Shown here: positions 23,696 through 34,980 of the stretch, one piece after another | Position numbering within the stretch: position 1 is the stretch's first letter | How the letters are laid out: each line of letters begins with the position of its first letter | NCBI GenBank assembly: GCA_040954595.2 | Contig: CM082596.2 | Location: forward strand, 10,602,001 to 10,666,000 | DNA: 64,000 nt | Origin: Balanoglossus misakiensis | Taxonomy: Eukaryota; Hemichordata | Reading direction: 5' to 3' | Program-made: the position numbers and the translations under genes | The notes under the pieces: generated by a model | What the model was told of the DNA's origin: nothing | Seen by the model: the letters and a program-made list of their open reading frames with translations, nothing else | The model's database searches: none

Positions 23696-26600
23696 CACTG
23701 GGCAAAATGATTGATATACGACAATATACGTAAAACTACTAAGTTTGTACATTTGACATAATCGTTTCATATACGTGCATTTACGTAACAAATGCAAGCT
23801 GCTAGATATGTGTACAAATACGTGAAGTATACATCATGTACACGTTCTCTTACATATACGTTCCGCAGATCTACGTATTTGTAGTTATTTTCTACCGAAT
23901 AGTGTGCCTACAGTATACATCCATGTATATGTACGTATATTCATGCTAATTATTAGGATTATTTGGACCACCCGTTTTTAAAAGCAAACGCTTTCAAAAG
24001 TTTGATGAAAGATCTGGGTCGCACTTCTGCGGCCACTTTATGTCGCAAAACGCTGGTTGTTTTACGACGTTTTACGACGTCCACCTCCGGTACATAGAAA
24101 CACCAGCACCGCTGGCAGTCACTGTACGCCGTCAACCGTGTGCATAAGTCTGTTTCAACACCAGACAAAGCGAAAGAAGAGTTGTCACAGAAACTTGATA
24201 GTCTGGACGCAGAACAGAAGTCTTTGAGGGAAAATCGACATGCGGCGGTGATAATCTATGCACCGACAAAGGAAGACCGGATCGTATGATTTTTGTAAGT
24301 TTAAACATACATCGTGTTTTGGTCTTGTCCATATCCACCCCACCCATGTGTCTGCGTTTTGACACTATTTCTACTCGTTGTTAGTCCGAGTCCTTTTTAT
24401 TTCTGCCGTTTGCATTAGTGCATCAAGCATGTCTATATAGAACTAGAAACAGGTTTTGATTGACAATTTGACATTTCCACCAAGCATTTGTATTGTTATC
24501 TCAAATGTCCCTTGTTTTACTTTGCAGCGGCAGGTAAAGCACTCAGCTTTATGTAACCATAGAAGATTCATCTGATACAAGTAACAACCAACGAGTAAGT
24601 ATGAAGTCAATCTCTTTTATTCTTAGACTTTTCATTCAATTTGGTGTAGTATGATTTATAACATTGAGCATAACCCGTAGAGAAAAAAGACGCGGAACAT
24701 CGGCCAAGATCAAAGGCCTTGATGATTAGCTAGAACAAAAGATAAACAAACTGGGTTGATTTCCATGTGTGTGCTACAGCTTGGTGTTTCATGGTTGACG
24801 ACAAGTACAAAAGATGCATATAAGCGCGGGATTGCTGGATTGCCAGAATAGCTGACGTTCAGATATTTTAGCAGCTACTGAGCTTGGATACTTGGTAGCT
24901 CTAACCATGCTCTTACGCGTGATAGTGAGCAACTATTCAGTCATAACTATTTGACCTTGGTTGCGATAACATCACATTGAATCTGTATGCTTTTTTGTAC
25001 CTTGTCAACATGACAGATAACAAAGTAAACAATTGGAAGGTGGGAAGACATTTCCCATGGCCCGATTTGTTGAATGCAAATGAGACATTTTCACCAATAA
25101 ACTAAAAACAATGGGGGACGTTTATTATAAACTTAAACAGTGCACTGTCATGTTGGCGACAAAGGTAAAAACAGAACGGACTGACTTGTCGCTGTGTTCC
25201 AGGTGAAGGTGTTTACAGCCCACTCTATATAAACTGCCAGTGGTTCAGACTTCCCAAAAGTTGTAGCTCATAGGCACTGCAGTCAAAGATAAGTGCTTAA
25301 GATGACCACACTAAATGCTCTTTTTCTTTTCTTTTTGACAGCTTCTACAGAGTCATGGCAAGATGGTGGATTTTGAAGACAAATCTTAATAGGATAACAT
25401 GGTGCAAGCAGGCGATCTGATGATGTCAGATGAAGCAATTTTTTCATGGCATTTTGGAGTTACTGAATGAAGCTAGACTTTGAGGATTATTTTTCAGATT
25501 TTAGGTTTGCATTTAAAAACAAAACACTTTGTTCTTTGTCCATGTAATGTCTTTAATCATTTTATATGTTTTAAATAAAATTACCTTTTAAGTGAATTTT
25601 ATTATGTGAGCAGTTTTTTGTTGATGCATGATGGGAGGAAGTGTATCGGCTTGAAATATGCTTTTACCGATTTGTTGCTATTGATCTGCTTTGAAATGCA
25701 GTTGCGTCTCAATGCAGATTAAAGGCACGTAAGCTGCAACTTTTGGGATAATTTTCATAATTTTTGTTTCATACTGCACTACCATTAGTCCATGCAGATG
25801 AAGGCAGTGAACTATACACAAGCATTATAAACCCTAAATATGAGTGCATATGCAAGTTTTAACCAGATAAATAATAAAGCTTTGCCGCAAGCGATTATGG
25901 CCGCCACCGTGGGAAAGTGCAAGAAACAACGAAAATGTTGCATTTCTGGTTATGAAACTTCATAAACAAAACATGATCTAATCCACTTGAGCTCATGGAA
26001 GTATATGTAGACCGCTGAGACATTATAATTTCTTTTTTCATTGTAATATTGCACTTTTTTAAAAATTGCAGGAATTTTCGTTTTTCTTTAATTTTTGGCC
26101 ATTTTGTCATAAATAAGTGTTGGTCTTGATATATTATCATGAAATATCATTCAATATACATAATTAAAAGCATATATGAGATTATTTAAAACTTTAATTT
26201 TTTATCCAGTTGCAGCTTATGTGCCTTTAATAGTAACAAATTTACAGCAAAGGTGAATAAGAAGGAAAGGTCAAATCCTGACCATGAAGGATGACCCCAG
26301 AATTGTGACCTTTGGGGTAATTTAAATATGACCCCAAAATTATTTTGCAAATATTTGCCAACAATGATGACATAATGTATGGTAATTTCTGGAAGGGTCT
26401 GCATTAAATATACGTATAAATACCAGGAACGTGAACTCAACTATGCAAATGTAAATGTCTGTGATGATGATGTAACGTATGCTAATAACACAGTCATGCA
26501 AATAGCAAGGCAGATATGCACTGAGAATGTGTACAAATACGTTGGAATGTTTATAGTGTGCACTTGATCTGCATTGGTCTGCGTTGTGCACACCCGTGAT

Positions 26601-26788
26601 CTTCATAGATATACGTGCACGTATACTAACACATTGGTATGTTCCATATACGTGAATATACGTCACATATACGTGGTGCAGATTGTAGATGTACAACTGT
26701 GCAAACTATTGTATACTTGCGCATATTCCTGATCTACGTGTCCATATACGTGAAAATACTGAATGTATATCAACCTTTTTGCCCAGTG
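23696..26788. mobile_element. CACTA-like (EnSpm/CMC) non-autonomous element
   Basis: The left end CACTGGGCAAAATGATTGAT matches the reverse complement of the right end (CACTGGGCAAAAAGGTTGAT). It is flanked by AAC on both sides, a 3-bp duplication. CACTR termini with 3-bp duplications are typical of the CACTA group. Both ends carry many short TATACGTG/CACGTATA-type motifs (23720-23950 and 26400-26780), as in CACTA subterminal regions. The interior (23960-25700) has no transposase-like ORF. A TTAA MITE is nested at 25723-26226. Confidence 0.72.
25723..26226. mobile_element. TTAA-flanked MITE (piggyBac-like target), copy 1
   Basis: The 504-bp element starts AGGCACGTAAGCTGCAAC and ends in the inverted match GTTGCAGCTTATGTGCCT, flanked by TTAA at 25719-25722 and 26227-26230. 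It is noncoding. A second copy lies at 44279-45574. Confidence 0.82.
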
Positions 26789-26794
26789 AACTGG

Positions 26795-27400
26795 GTCACA
26801 TACCAAAATCTTTAACCCCCCTGAAATCGAATGGTTTTTCACACTTCAATTTTTTCTTAAAGTAATTGAAGTTTATAATAGTATATCGCTGCAAAAAAGA
26901 ATGAATACTGAAAAAAAATGACAAGTCAATACAATAATTGGTAGGATTGGTAAAACAAGAAAAGTGGCGGGGGTGGGTGTGGCAGGGGTTGTCCCCCTCC
27001 CAGATAAGGAAATTTTGTATAATAACGGGCTGAAAGTTGCATTTTAATGAACTCAAAAACAAATTAACTCAATATTGGGGAGGACCAATTTTACATTTGC
27101 CACTCAACTCAAAGTACGCATCGGTGTGGTGGGGTGGCAAGTAGTCTGCCCTTGTACACTAGATAAACCAGGCAATAAATGAAATGTGGCGAAGAATGGA
27201 TGGGGTGGGTTGTCCCTTTCCACATTATAAAATTTAGTAAAATAAAGGGCGCAAAACTGCAATTTGGTGGACTCAAAGCAAAAGTTTTGTGGCAAAAGTA
27301 TGTGACCCCCCTAAACGTTTTTAAAACTTTCTGACTTCAAAATTTAAGTGACCCCCCCCCCCTGGATTTTGCCGCCCCCCTCCCGCCTTAAAAACTGAAT
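26795..27400. repeat. dispersed C/G-tract-rich repeat
   Basis: Segments here match, in inverted orientation, sequence at 29850-30120 (shared blocks include GCATTTTAATGAAC and ACACTAGATAAACCAG). Poly-C tracts occur near 27350-27365. Noncoding. Confidence 0.65.
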
Positions 27401-28889
27401 GGTCCCTTAGCTGTAAACGCGCCTTCATTAATAAATTTGAAGAATAAGAGATCCTCTCCGTAGATAGGCCTTATTGGGGGTCAAAACTACCGAAAGAAGA
27501 CCCTGCCATAACTCCCCTTTTAAACCAACTAATTCACGCCGGGTTAGGTTTATTTCTTTCATATTTGAATGAGAATTAAAATGCCGCAGGAAATTCTGCT
27601 GGCGTCCTTAGGATACGAGATTGGGAACTTTCAAAAGTTCCGCAGAATATACCCCAAGAGGGCGTTGTTGCTGACCTTCGACCCGTTGCCTTTGACCCGT
27701 TCAATGTCTTCGCTGTAAACACATATGTGACATGCAGGCTAGCGAATCTGCCAGTTTTTTCTGTCGTCAACTGCAATGTCGCCTTTTCTATGGACGTTAC
27801 TTGGCCAGTGTTTGTTACGCACCAAGGACGGTGTCATATTTCTCTGAAAGAATAGCGGAAAAGTCCGAAAACATGCGAAGCCAAGGAGCGAGCAACCAGC
27901 TGTTTTCTGCAAGTCATGCCCCCACACTGTCCACCATCATTATTCCTATATACAGATTTGGCGGAGTGAGTATTGAAACATTATAGTATTTAGTGTGTTT
28001 TAAGATATCACAGATAGTTTTCACGACTTATTGTGCGGGTATAATCACATTCGTCGAAATAACACTGCTGTAGTCCCCTGATTCAGTCCGTAAACAAGGT
28101 AAGCTTGAGACATAGACGATCGACAATCAGTTTCCTCTGTTGATTTCGCCCTATCGCAACTCAGTAACTTGGGCCGAGTGATGCTCCATACATTAAAGTT
28201 CATGACTATTGACACCAATTGCAAAATATCAATGTTAAGGCGTGCTTTCAGAGAATATTCAACCAGTAAACCGACAACAATTGATGACCTCATGTGACCT
28301 TTACTGGTTGAATCAGGCGACCACTGCAGTGTGATTCCAACGTTTGTGGGAAGACCACAGGGAGCTCTTCCTCCTTCTTTGCAGTGTGTGTGTGTGTTTG
28401 TTTAATATAAAAATGTGTGACAAAAATATGTATGTTTACAAATATGGTCATGATTGTTTGTTTGTTAAGGGGAGTAACCCTTTCTGTTGAATATACCCAC
28501 AAAGGTGAACGAATTTGTAAACAAACATATTTTTCACAGAGTTGTTTTATTATATCCGCATTGCATCCAGCATGATCGCAGAAACAACAATCCAAAATTG
28601 GAGTTGATGGCTTTATTTGGGACTATCACTATTTGGTTATAGTCCATGGGCCAGAGACCGACCCCCCCCCCCCCTGGCACCCAAGGAGTATTTTTTGCAG
28701 ACATATATTTGGGAAAGCCTGTTTATCCAGCTGTCAGAATGAGGTTGTTTGCACTCAAATTAATGATTGGTGTGGCTGTGAGGAGCGGTTGTCATAGTAA
28801 TGATAGCATAATTTTAGGGGTATTCATACAGTTAAAAAATAAAATATTTCAGGATCTGAGAAAGCTAGAGATAAAATTCAAACATTCAG
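27401..28889. other. mostly unassigned interval with one candidate exon
   Basis: Apart from the candidate exon at 27732-27965, a GT run near 28383-28400 and a poly-C tract near 28663, no feature is supported. Confidence 0.4.
27732..27965 (+). CDS. possible first coding exon of an unknown gene
   Basis: An ATG-initiated frame of 78 codons runs to a good donor (GGCGGA|GTGAGT). The predicted N-terminus is rich in R, S and A with few acidic residues in the first 35 positions, which could suit a mitochondrial presequence. No downstream exon could be joined to it before the inverted-repeat element at 28892, so it may be chance. Confidence 0.25.
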
Positions 28890-29687
28890 TATGGGGGCCC
28901 GTTCTGGTCAAAATTGTAGTTTATTAATAAAACGTGTTAGAATTAATTTTATAGAGCCTGGAATTAATTTTACCAGTATATAGAATTATTTTTTATGTGA
29001 TTTAATTATTTTTTGTAGTCATGCATAATTAATTTTATGTGTTCTAAATAATTATTTTAGCTTATCTTTGTTAGAAATAATTTTGCCAACATCTCAAATT
29101 ATGTTTACGTGTAGACTCGAATTAATTACAGGTGTAGTGTCGAATTAATATCACGTGTTTAGTCGATTTAATTTCACGTGTTGTGTCGAATTAATTTTAC
29201 GTTGTGTCGAATTAATATTGCCCTTACAATCCTGTGCGCGTAAATCAAGATGGCGGCAGCTGAGCATGTCTTTCTCGCTGCATAAAGATCAACAAGGGGC
29301 TGTTGTACAAGTTGTGAGACGTTTTTGGGCGATTTGCTGTCCAATATAAATGCAGTGTGCTTGAAAACGGCGATCGGTGCACGAGTTATGGTCTACAGAC
29401 AGAATTTTCCAGTCAATAAGCAATTGGGATAATCGCCAGCATTGCCTATGGCAATGCTATTCAGCTGTGGTGTGGAGGCATCGCCGGTATTGGTAAAGGC
29501 CGAGTTACACCATAAGGAGCTGCTAACATTAAGCACAAAAGTCCCCCTTTCTTGAGGAACTTTGCATTAACGCTGTTCCGATATACTTTTTTCTACAATG
29601 AACACTACTTGCTGAACAATCTCTGTACTTGACTATGTTTCTGTGTTACCCCACACCATAGACGTAAAAAGAGATACATAGGCAGTA

Positions 29688-30467
29688 GGGCTGCATTCAC
29701 AAACAGTTCTGGAGGGGGGGAAGAATTGAGGGGGGGATTTGAAAAAAAATTGAGGGTATGTAAGGGGGGAATTTGAAATAATTTAGGGACTGAAAGGGGC
29801 GACGTGAAAACTTTGACGACTAAATATTTATTTTGAGTCCACAAAAATACAGTTTCGGGCCCTTTATTTTACAACATTTTCTAATACCCACCCCCTCCAT
29901 TCATCAACACCTTTCAATCATTGACTGGTTTATCTAGTGTCCCAGGTCAGGGGACTTGCCCACCCCATGATAGCTTTGAGCGGCGACGGTTTAATTTGAC
30001 CTCCCCAACATACCGGTGGTTGAGTTAATTTGCTTTTGCTAGGTTCATTAAAATGCAGCTTTGAGCTCTGTATTTTTATAAAATTTTCTTACGTGGGAAC
30101 CCCTCCCAAACCCACCCCCTTCAATTCTCGGTTTTCAATGTCTCCCAACACAGAATACAAATACTTAAAAAATAAAAACAATGTTCAGTTTTAATACCCA
30201 CTGATGAGGGAAAACATCAGTTTCAAATTCTTTTCATGGGAGCGCTCTTTTCCTTTTTTACAAGATAGATAGGTGATGTGTTTTGCTCTGTGAAAGAAAA
30301 TGGGGGGGGGATTTCAAATTGTTGGCAGTTCATAAGGAGGGATTTGAAAATATTTCGGGTTGTGTACGGGGGGGGGGGGGGGGCATGTGAAAATTACCGG
30401 TAAAAAAATTGAATTCTCTCGCCCCCCCCCCCCCTCCAGAGGTGTTTGTGAATGCAGCCTATAGAGG
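29688..30467. repeat. nested inverted-repeat unit with poly-G/poly-C ends
   Basis: The left end GGCTGCATTCACAAACAGTT, then CTGGAGGGGGGG, is mirrored at the right by CCCCCCTCCAGAGGTGTTTG and TGAATGCAGCC. The interior matches the dispersed repeat at 26795-27400 in reverse orientation. Noncoding. Confidence 0.6.
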
Positions 30468-30777
30468 AGGTGGAGACTTCGGGGTCTACCCCTCTACTGT
30501 CTATGCCCCACACCCTATCTTATCAGTTCTAAATCTAGAATGCAAGCTATCCAATTTCCAATTAAATATGGTTATGTAGAGAGAGACTTTGTCCTTTAAA
30601 TTCAAATTTATTTACACAAAACTTGAGTTTACAAGGAAATATTAAGGAATACTTTATTCATCGTTTCCCAGGGTCTGGCCCTACAGCTATTTCTTAGTTC
30701 GGGAAATAACAAATTAACACAATTTTCGTATGTTCAGATGTCAAAATTTATTTAATCAACTGGCAACGCGGGGCAAC

Positions 30778-30853
30778 AGCTAGCTCTGCGTACATGTCTG
30801 TGTGTTCCCGCCATGTCACGGCCTCCACACCGAGAACACTGTACGCAGAGCTG
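30778..30853. repeat. second copy of the TCTGCGTACA hairpin
   Basis: AGCTCTGCGTACATGTCTGT and GTTCCCG face GAGAACACTGTACGCAGAGC. It sits at the inner edge of the right-hand long inverted repeat of the TA-flanked element. Confidence 0.7.
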
Positions 30854-31388
30854 GGCTATAGACCATAGCAAGGCTGGCGATTACACCAACTGGTAGTGGT
30901 TTTGAGTGGTTTGACTACAAAATTCTGTCTGTATACCAAAAATCGTGCACCGATCGCCATTATCGAGCTCACTGCATTTATATTGGACAGCAAACCGCCC
31001 CAAAACGTCTCACAACTTGTACAACGGCCCCTTTTTGAACTTTATGCGGCGAGAAAGACATGCTCAGCCGCCGACATCTTGATTTACGTGGAAAGGATTG
31101 TAAGGGCAATATTATTTGACAACGTAACATTAATTCGACACAACACGTGAAATTAATTCGAGTCTACACATAAAAATAATTTGAGATGTTGGCAGAATTA
31201 TTTCTAACAAAGATAAGCTAAAATAATTATTTAGAACACATAAAATTAATTCTGCTTGACTACAAAAAAAATTAAAGCACATAAAAAAATAATTCTATAT
31301 ACTGGTAAAATTAATTCCAGGCTCTATAAAATTAATTCTAACATGTTTTATTAATAAACTACAATTTTGACCAGAACAGGCCCCCATA

Positions 31389-33271
31389 GATAACCGTAGT
31401 ACAGGTAACTTTGGGTGTTTTTCTCAATGTTTATAATGTGTTTGGATTGCCTGTTCTACTTGTGTCTGAACATATTTCAAGCTTCATTAGCTGTACAACT
31501 TTTCACTTTGTTTTCAGTATTTTTATTTTAAGTATTTACTGCAGTGTCTTCTTCTAGTGGGGCAGTTAACCAAAAAATCATGCATTTTGGGTTAAAAGCA
31601 TGAAACTTGGTACACTAATGCATTGACCCATGGCGGCCATTTTTTGATATGGATCCAAAATGACAGCGCCCTCTTGTGGCCAGAAACTGACATTCACACT
31701 TTTCCCCCATGTCAATTGTAACTCTCAGAAACAGGAATATGGGTTGTAAAACATACTTGCTACCATACACTCCTCTGTATATTATCCTAATCCTAGATAG
31801 ACCCACTCCAAGTGTTACAGTAGAATTGCAATCATTACCTAAAACTTACATATTTTCTGTGTGAAATTTATGAATTGCCTGGTTTGTATCAATAGCTTAT
31901 GGCATTATTGTACATGTCACAACTTAAAAAAAATGTAGGTAGTATCCCATCATGTTCTCAACAGTCTCTGAAAATTATAAGCTTTAAACAACATGTTTTC
32001 ATACTTTCCAAAAATTTTTCCTATGACACCTTGTTTTATACTGTGTTATACCTATGGGGTACAACAATTTTGTTAATAAAATTATTTTATTACTTCTTGT
32101 CTGTATTTATTTAATATTAAGGTACCCCAGAATAGGGAATTCAAATGTCTATTATTCCTGACAAAATCAGCTCTTAAGCTCCTTTATTGTACATTTTAGG
32201 ATAGGGTCTCTAATGTTTTCATTTTTCCTATTCTTTAACATGCAATTAAAGCGAAATCATTACTTTTACATCCCTTTTTTGTGGCCCCAACTATAAATTT
32301 ATTCTTAATGATTTTACATCGGGTTTTCAATATGTTTTAGAGCTGTTATTGGAGATTACACTTTAAGAATAGTCCCAACCAAAGTGTGTCAGTAGTTGTG
32401 TATGTCTTACCTGAAAATCCAACATTTTTCCTCCATACATTACTATGTATAAACACTAAATTTTCAAGACCCACATAACAAAAATCAAGTAGAAAAGGAG
32501 CTTGTGTTCTGTTTTTTCAGGGTTAATACAGAAAAATTATCTCTATTCTGGGGTATCTTCATATAAAATATATTCAGAGAGGAAGTCATCAAAAAAATTA
32601 CAGGAAAAAAAGCCTTAGGTTAAACCCAGGAAAAAACATGTGTCATAGGTTAAAAGTTGTAAAGGTATGAAAACATAGGCTTTCAGGCATAACATTTTCA
32701 GAAATTGTTAAAAACATGACACAAGACTAGATAAAAAAATTGAAGTTGTTTCCCGCTCATTAATGCCATAAACTACAGGGTCAAAATAGGTCAATTTATA
32801 CATCTCCTATCTAGATCTAGCTCTATGGTCAAATTATGTAATTTATGATAAACACACATCATGTATTAGTGTAACATACAATAATTCACAATGACAACTT
32901 ACCTTATTGCTGTTCTGCCTTTCCCCTTCTTTCTTGGTTTTCAACTTCTCTCAGGTTTTCATTGTGTGTTTATTTCTCTTCGTAGCTGATATTTTGTGTG
33001 ATTCAACTACTGTACCAAAGGCGCATGCGTAAAATATTCAGCAAGCATTCCTTGGATACAGTAATTAGACACACATGGGTTTTATTCTTTGTGTCCTCTT
33101 TTTCTTTTCAGCTGGAAAATAATAATGAACATGTTTGTGTACGCCTATGTAATGCCAGTATGTATATGTGTTTGTTTAACTTGTTCAAACATGTTTAACT
33201 TGTTTGTGAATGTATATATGTTGTGTCTGCAATTTCTTTTTTCTTTGTCTTGAGCTTCTATCTTCTATCTT
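31389..33271. other. noncoding interval with one MITE
   Basis: No supported gene. A MITE lies at 32121-32556; a CATGGCGGCCATTTTTTGAT-type dispersed repeat lies near 31618-31690. The rest is AT-rich. Confidence 0.5.
32121..32556. mobile_element. MITE with GGTACCCCAGAATAG ends
   Basis: GGTACCCCAGAATAGGGA at the left is matched by the reverse complement of TCTCTATTCTGGGGTATC at the right, about 436 bp apart. The target duplication is unclear. Noncoding. Confidence 0.65.
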
Positions 33272-34366
33272 CTATCTTCTATAAAAACATCTTACTCGAT
33301 CATTAATCTGTTTCAGTTTCTTCTTTAACTGCTCATCTTCATCTAGCATTTTGCGGACATCAGCAGCTGTTATCTTGTGTGCAGCAATTTGCTTCTTGAA
33401 TTTGTAATAGATCATCAAAACCTGTTCTGGTGTAAATGCTCTTCTTCCACTAAAGACGTATGATGTACAAGTTGATTCCGGTTCGTCTTCTCCCTCTTCC
33501 ATTTCACTGGTACAGCTGGGCGACCTTGGAGGACTTTTGCCTTCAATGGTTTTGGCTTTAGAAGAATTGGCTGTTAAACCCTGTCTTAATCCTCTTGTCT
33601 CCTCCAGTACATTTGATATTTCTTCTACGGCGTTGGAAATTCTGTAAAAGGCAGCTTGGATTGCCTCTTGGTGCGTCATATGGCTTGCAAGGTCTTTTGA
33701 CATCTCGGGTTTGTTTATTAAAACCATGGTCACCATACTTTTCCTGCAAATTGTTGTTGTAAGTCGTTTTTTTGAAACCCCACTTCTTCGCCATGATGTA
33801 TTCAAAAATCTGGCGAAAGAAGAGTTTGTATGTCCTGTTCCTTCGTAGAGCGAAAAAAGTGGCCTTGTTGGAGAGTCTCCGCCTTGTGTTCGAGGGAAAA
33901 CATCCCTCACCATTAAGGTTGCCAAACGAAATAACTGCTTTGTAAAGCCTAGTCTTGCTGCTCCATGTGAACTCGATGTTTTATGCTGAGGGACAAGAAC
34001 CACATGTCCTTTTTTGGTTTCAACAGCTCTTTTAAAATCTTCCACAGTTACATTAATCAAAGCTCCAGACCTTTGTGCGGAGTCACACGAAAGGCACACA
34101 AGAATGTATCCATTAATAATTTTAAACTGGTCTTCAGAAATGGACTCAGCTTTTTTCGCAGAAGCAACTTACTTATAAGTATTTCTCCCCATCTTCGAAT
34201 TCTCATACGCCTTAAACTCCTCTGGAGTAATCAACTCATACAACACTCTTGTCTGGAATTGCGCGGTTCTCTGGTGCACTTCGCGTCTATAGCTCTTTGC
34301 CCATTTTAGAACAAGTGTGTTCATTTGAGCAGATGTTTTATTCCAGGAGCGGTGGCGTACGTACAT
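33272..34366 (-). pseudogene. tyrosine-recombinase-like protein (Crypton/DIRS-like), interrupted
   Basis: Read on the minus strand from about 34366 (true start unknown) to 33272. One frame is broken by a single TAA near 34172. After the stop, 275 aa or more are open. Candidate catalytic residues in the usual order are R in QRSGAL, K in PQHKTSS, R in TTICRKS, H in SHMTH and Y in AAFYR, which fits the R-K-HxxR-H-Y pattern of tyrosine recombinases apart from a degenerate HxxR box. The C-terminal 100 residues are acidic, then lysine-rich (EQLKKKLKQ). It could be a Crypton, a DIRS/Ngaro recombinase separated from its element, or a domesticated derivative. No flanking repeats were found. Confidence 0.55.
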
Positions 34367-34980
34367 TGACAGAAATGGTAAAACATACCAAAAGAAAATA
34401 AGTAACTCCGAACGTTCCCCAAATCATGACTCATCACCAAGGTCCTTGGAAGGAAGCACATTTTAAAACAGGCACCTGGTCTGGTCTTTTGCTTTGTCAA
34501 CTTTGGACAAGCTTTAGCCTTGCATGCCCTGTAAGTCACAATAAACATTAAACATCAACATAACTTTAAAACATGGTGAATTTTACACGGTGTGTAGGTT
34601 ATATTATTGACTGCTACAATATTTTCAGTGTTTTGGGTGTAAAATGAACCCAGGCGGCTGGCAGTTGAAACACTACTGAACAAACAGCTTCATGTCAATT
34701 GGGCCTTTCTCACGTGCCGTCAACGCCGCCCCAGCGGCGGCGCTAGGGCGGCGTTAATTTGTAAGTGACACGTGTGAAAAGGTGAGAGCGGCCCTGCGCC
34801 GCTCTTTTTTTGTGACGGCGTTGAGGGGTGGGACCTGGGTCGGGGCGCCGCACTAAACAGCGATTCAAATCACGTGTGAACAGAAACACCGCACTAAACG
34901 CCGATCTAAACGCCCTCTACCGACGCGGTTTGTCTTATTTAAGCGGTGCATTAAGCGTTGAGGTTCACTTTACTAAAGCC

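Larger units (their letters stand above)
28892..31386. mobile_element. TA-flanked element with very long inverted repeats
   Basis: Both ends read TGGGGGCCYGTTCTGGTC inward and are flanked by TA (28890-28891, 31387-31388). The inverted repeats extend roughly 530 bp (to about 29460 and from about 30855), including blocks rich in AATTAATTTTA. The centre carries a second nested inverted-repeat unit. No transposase ORF is present. TA duplication would suit a Tc1/mariner-like mobiliser, but the length of the repeats is also foldback-like. Confidence 0.75.

Noticed and set aside
23959-24365. Two minus-strand frames inside the CACTA-like element as a captured gene
   Set aside because: Short, without recognisable motifs, and the splice connection is not convincing.
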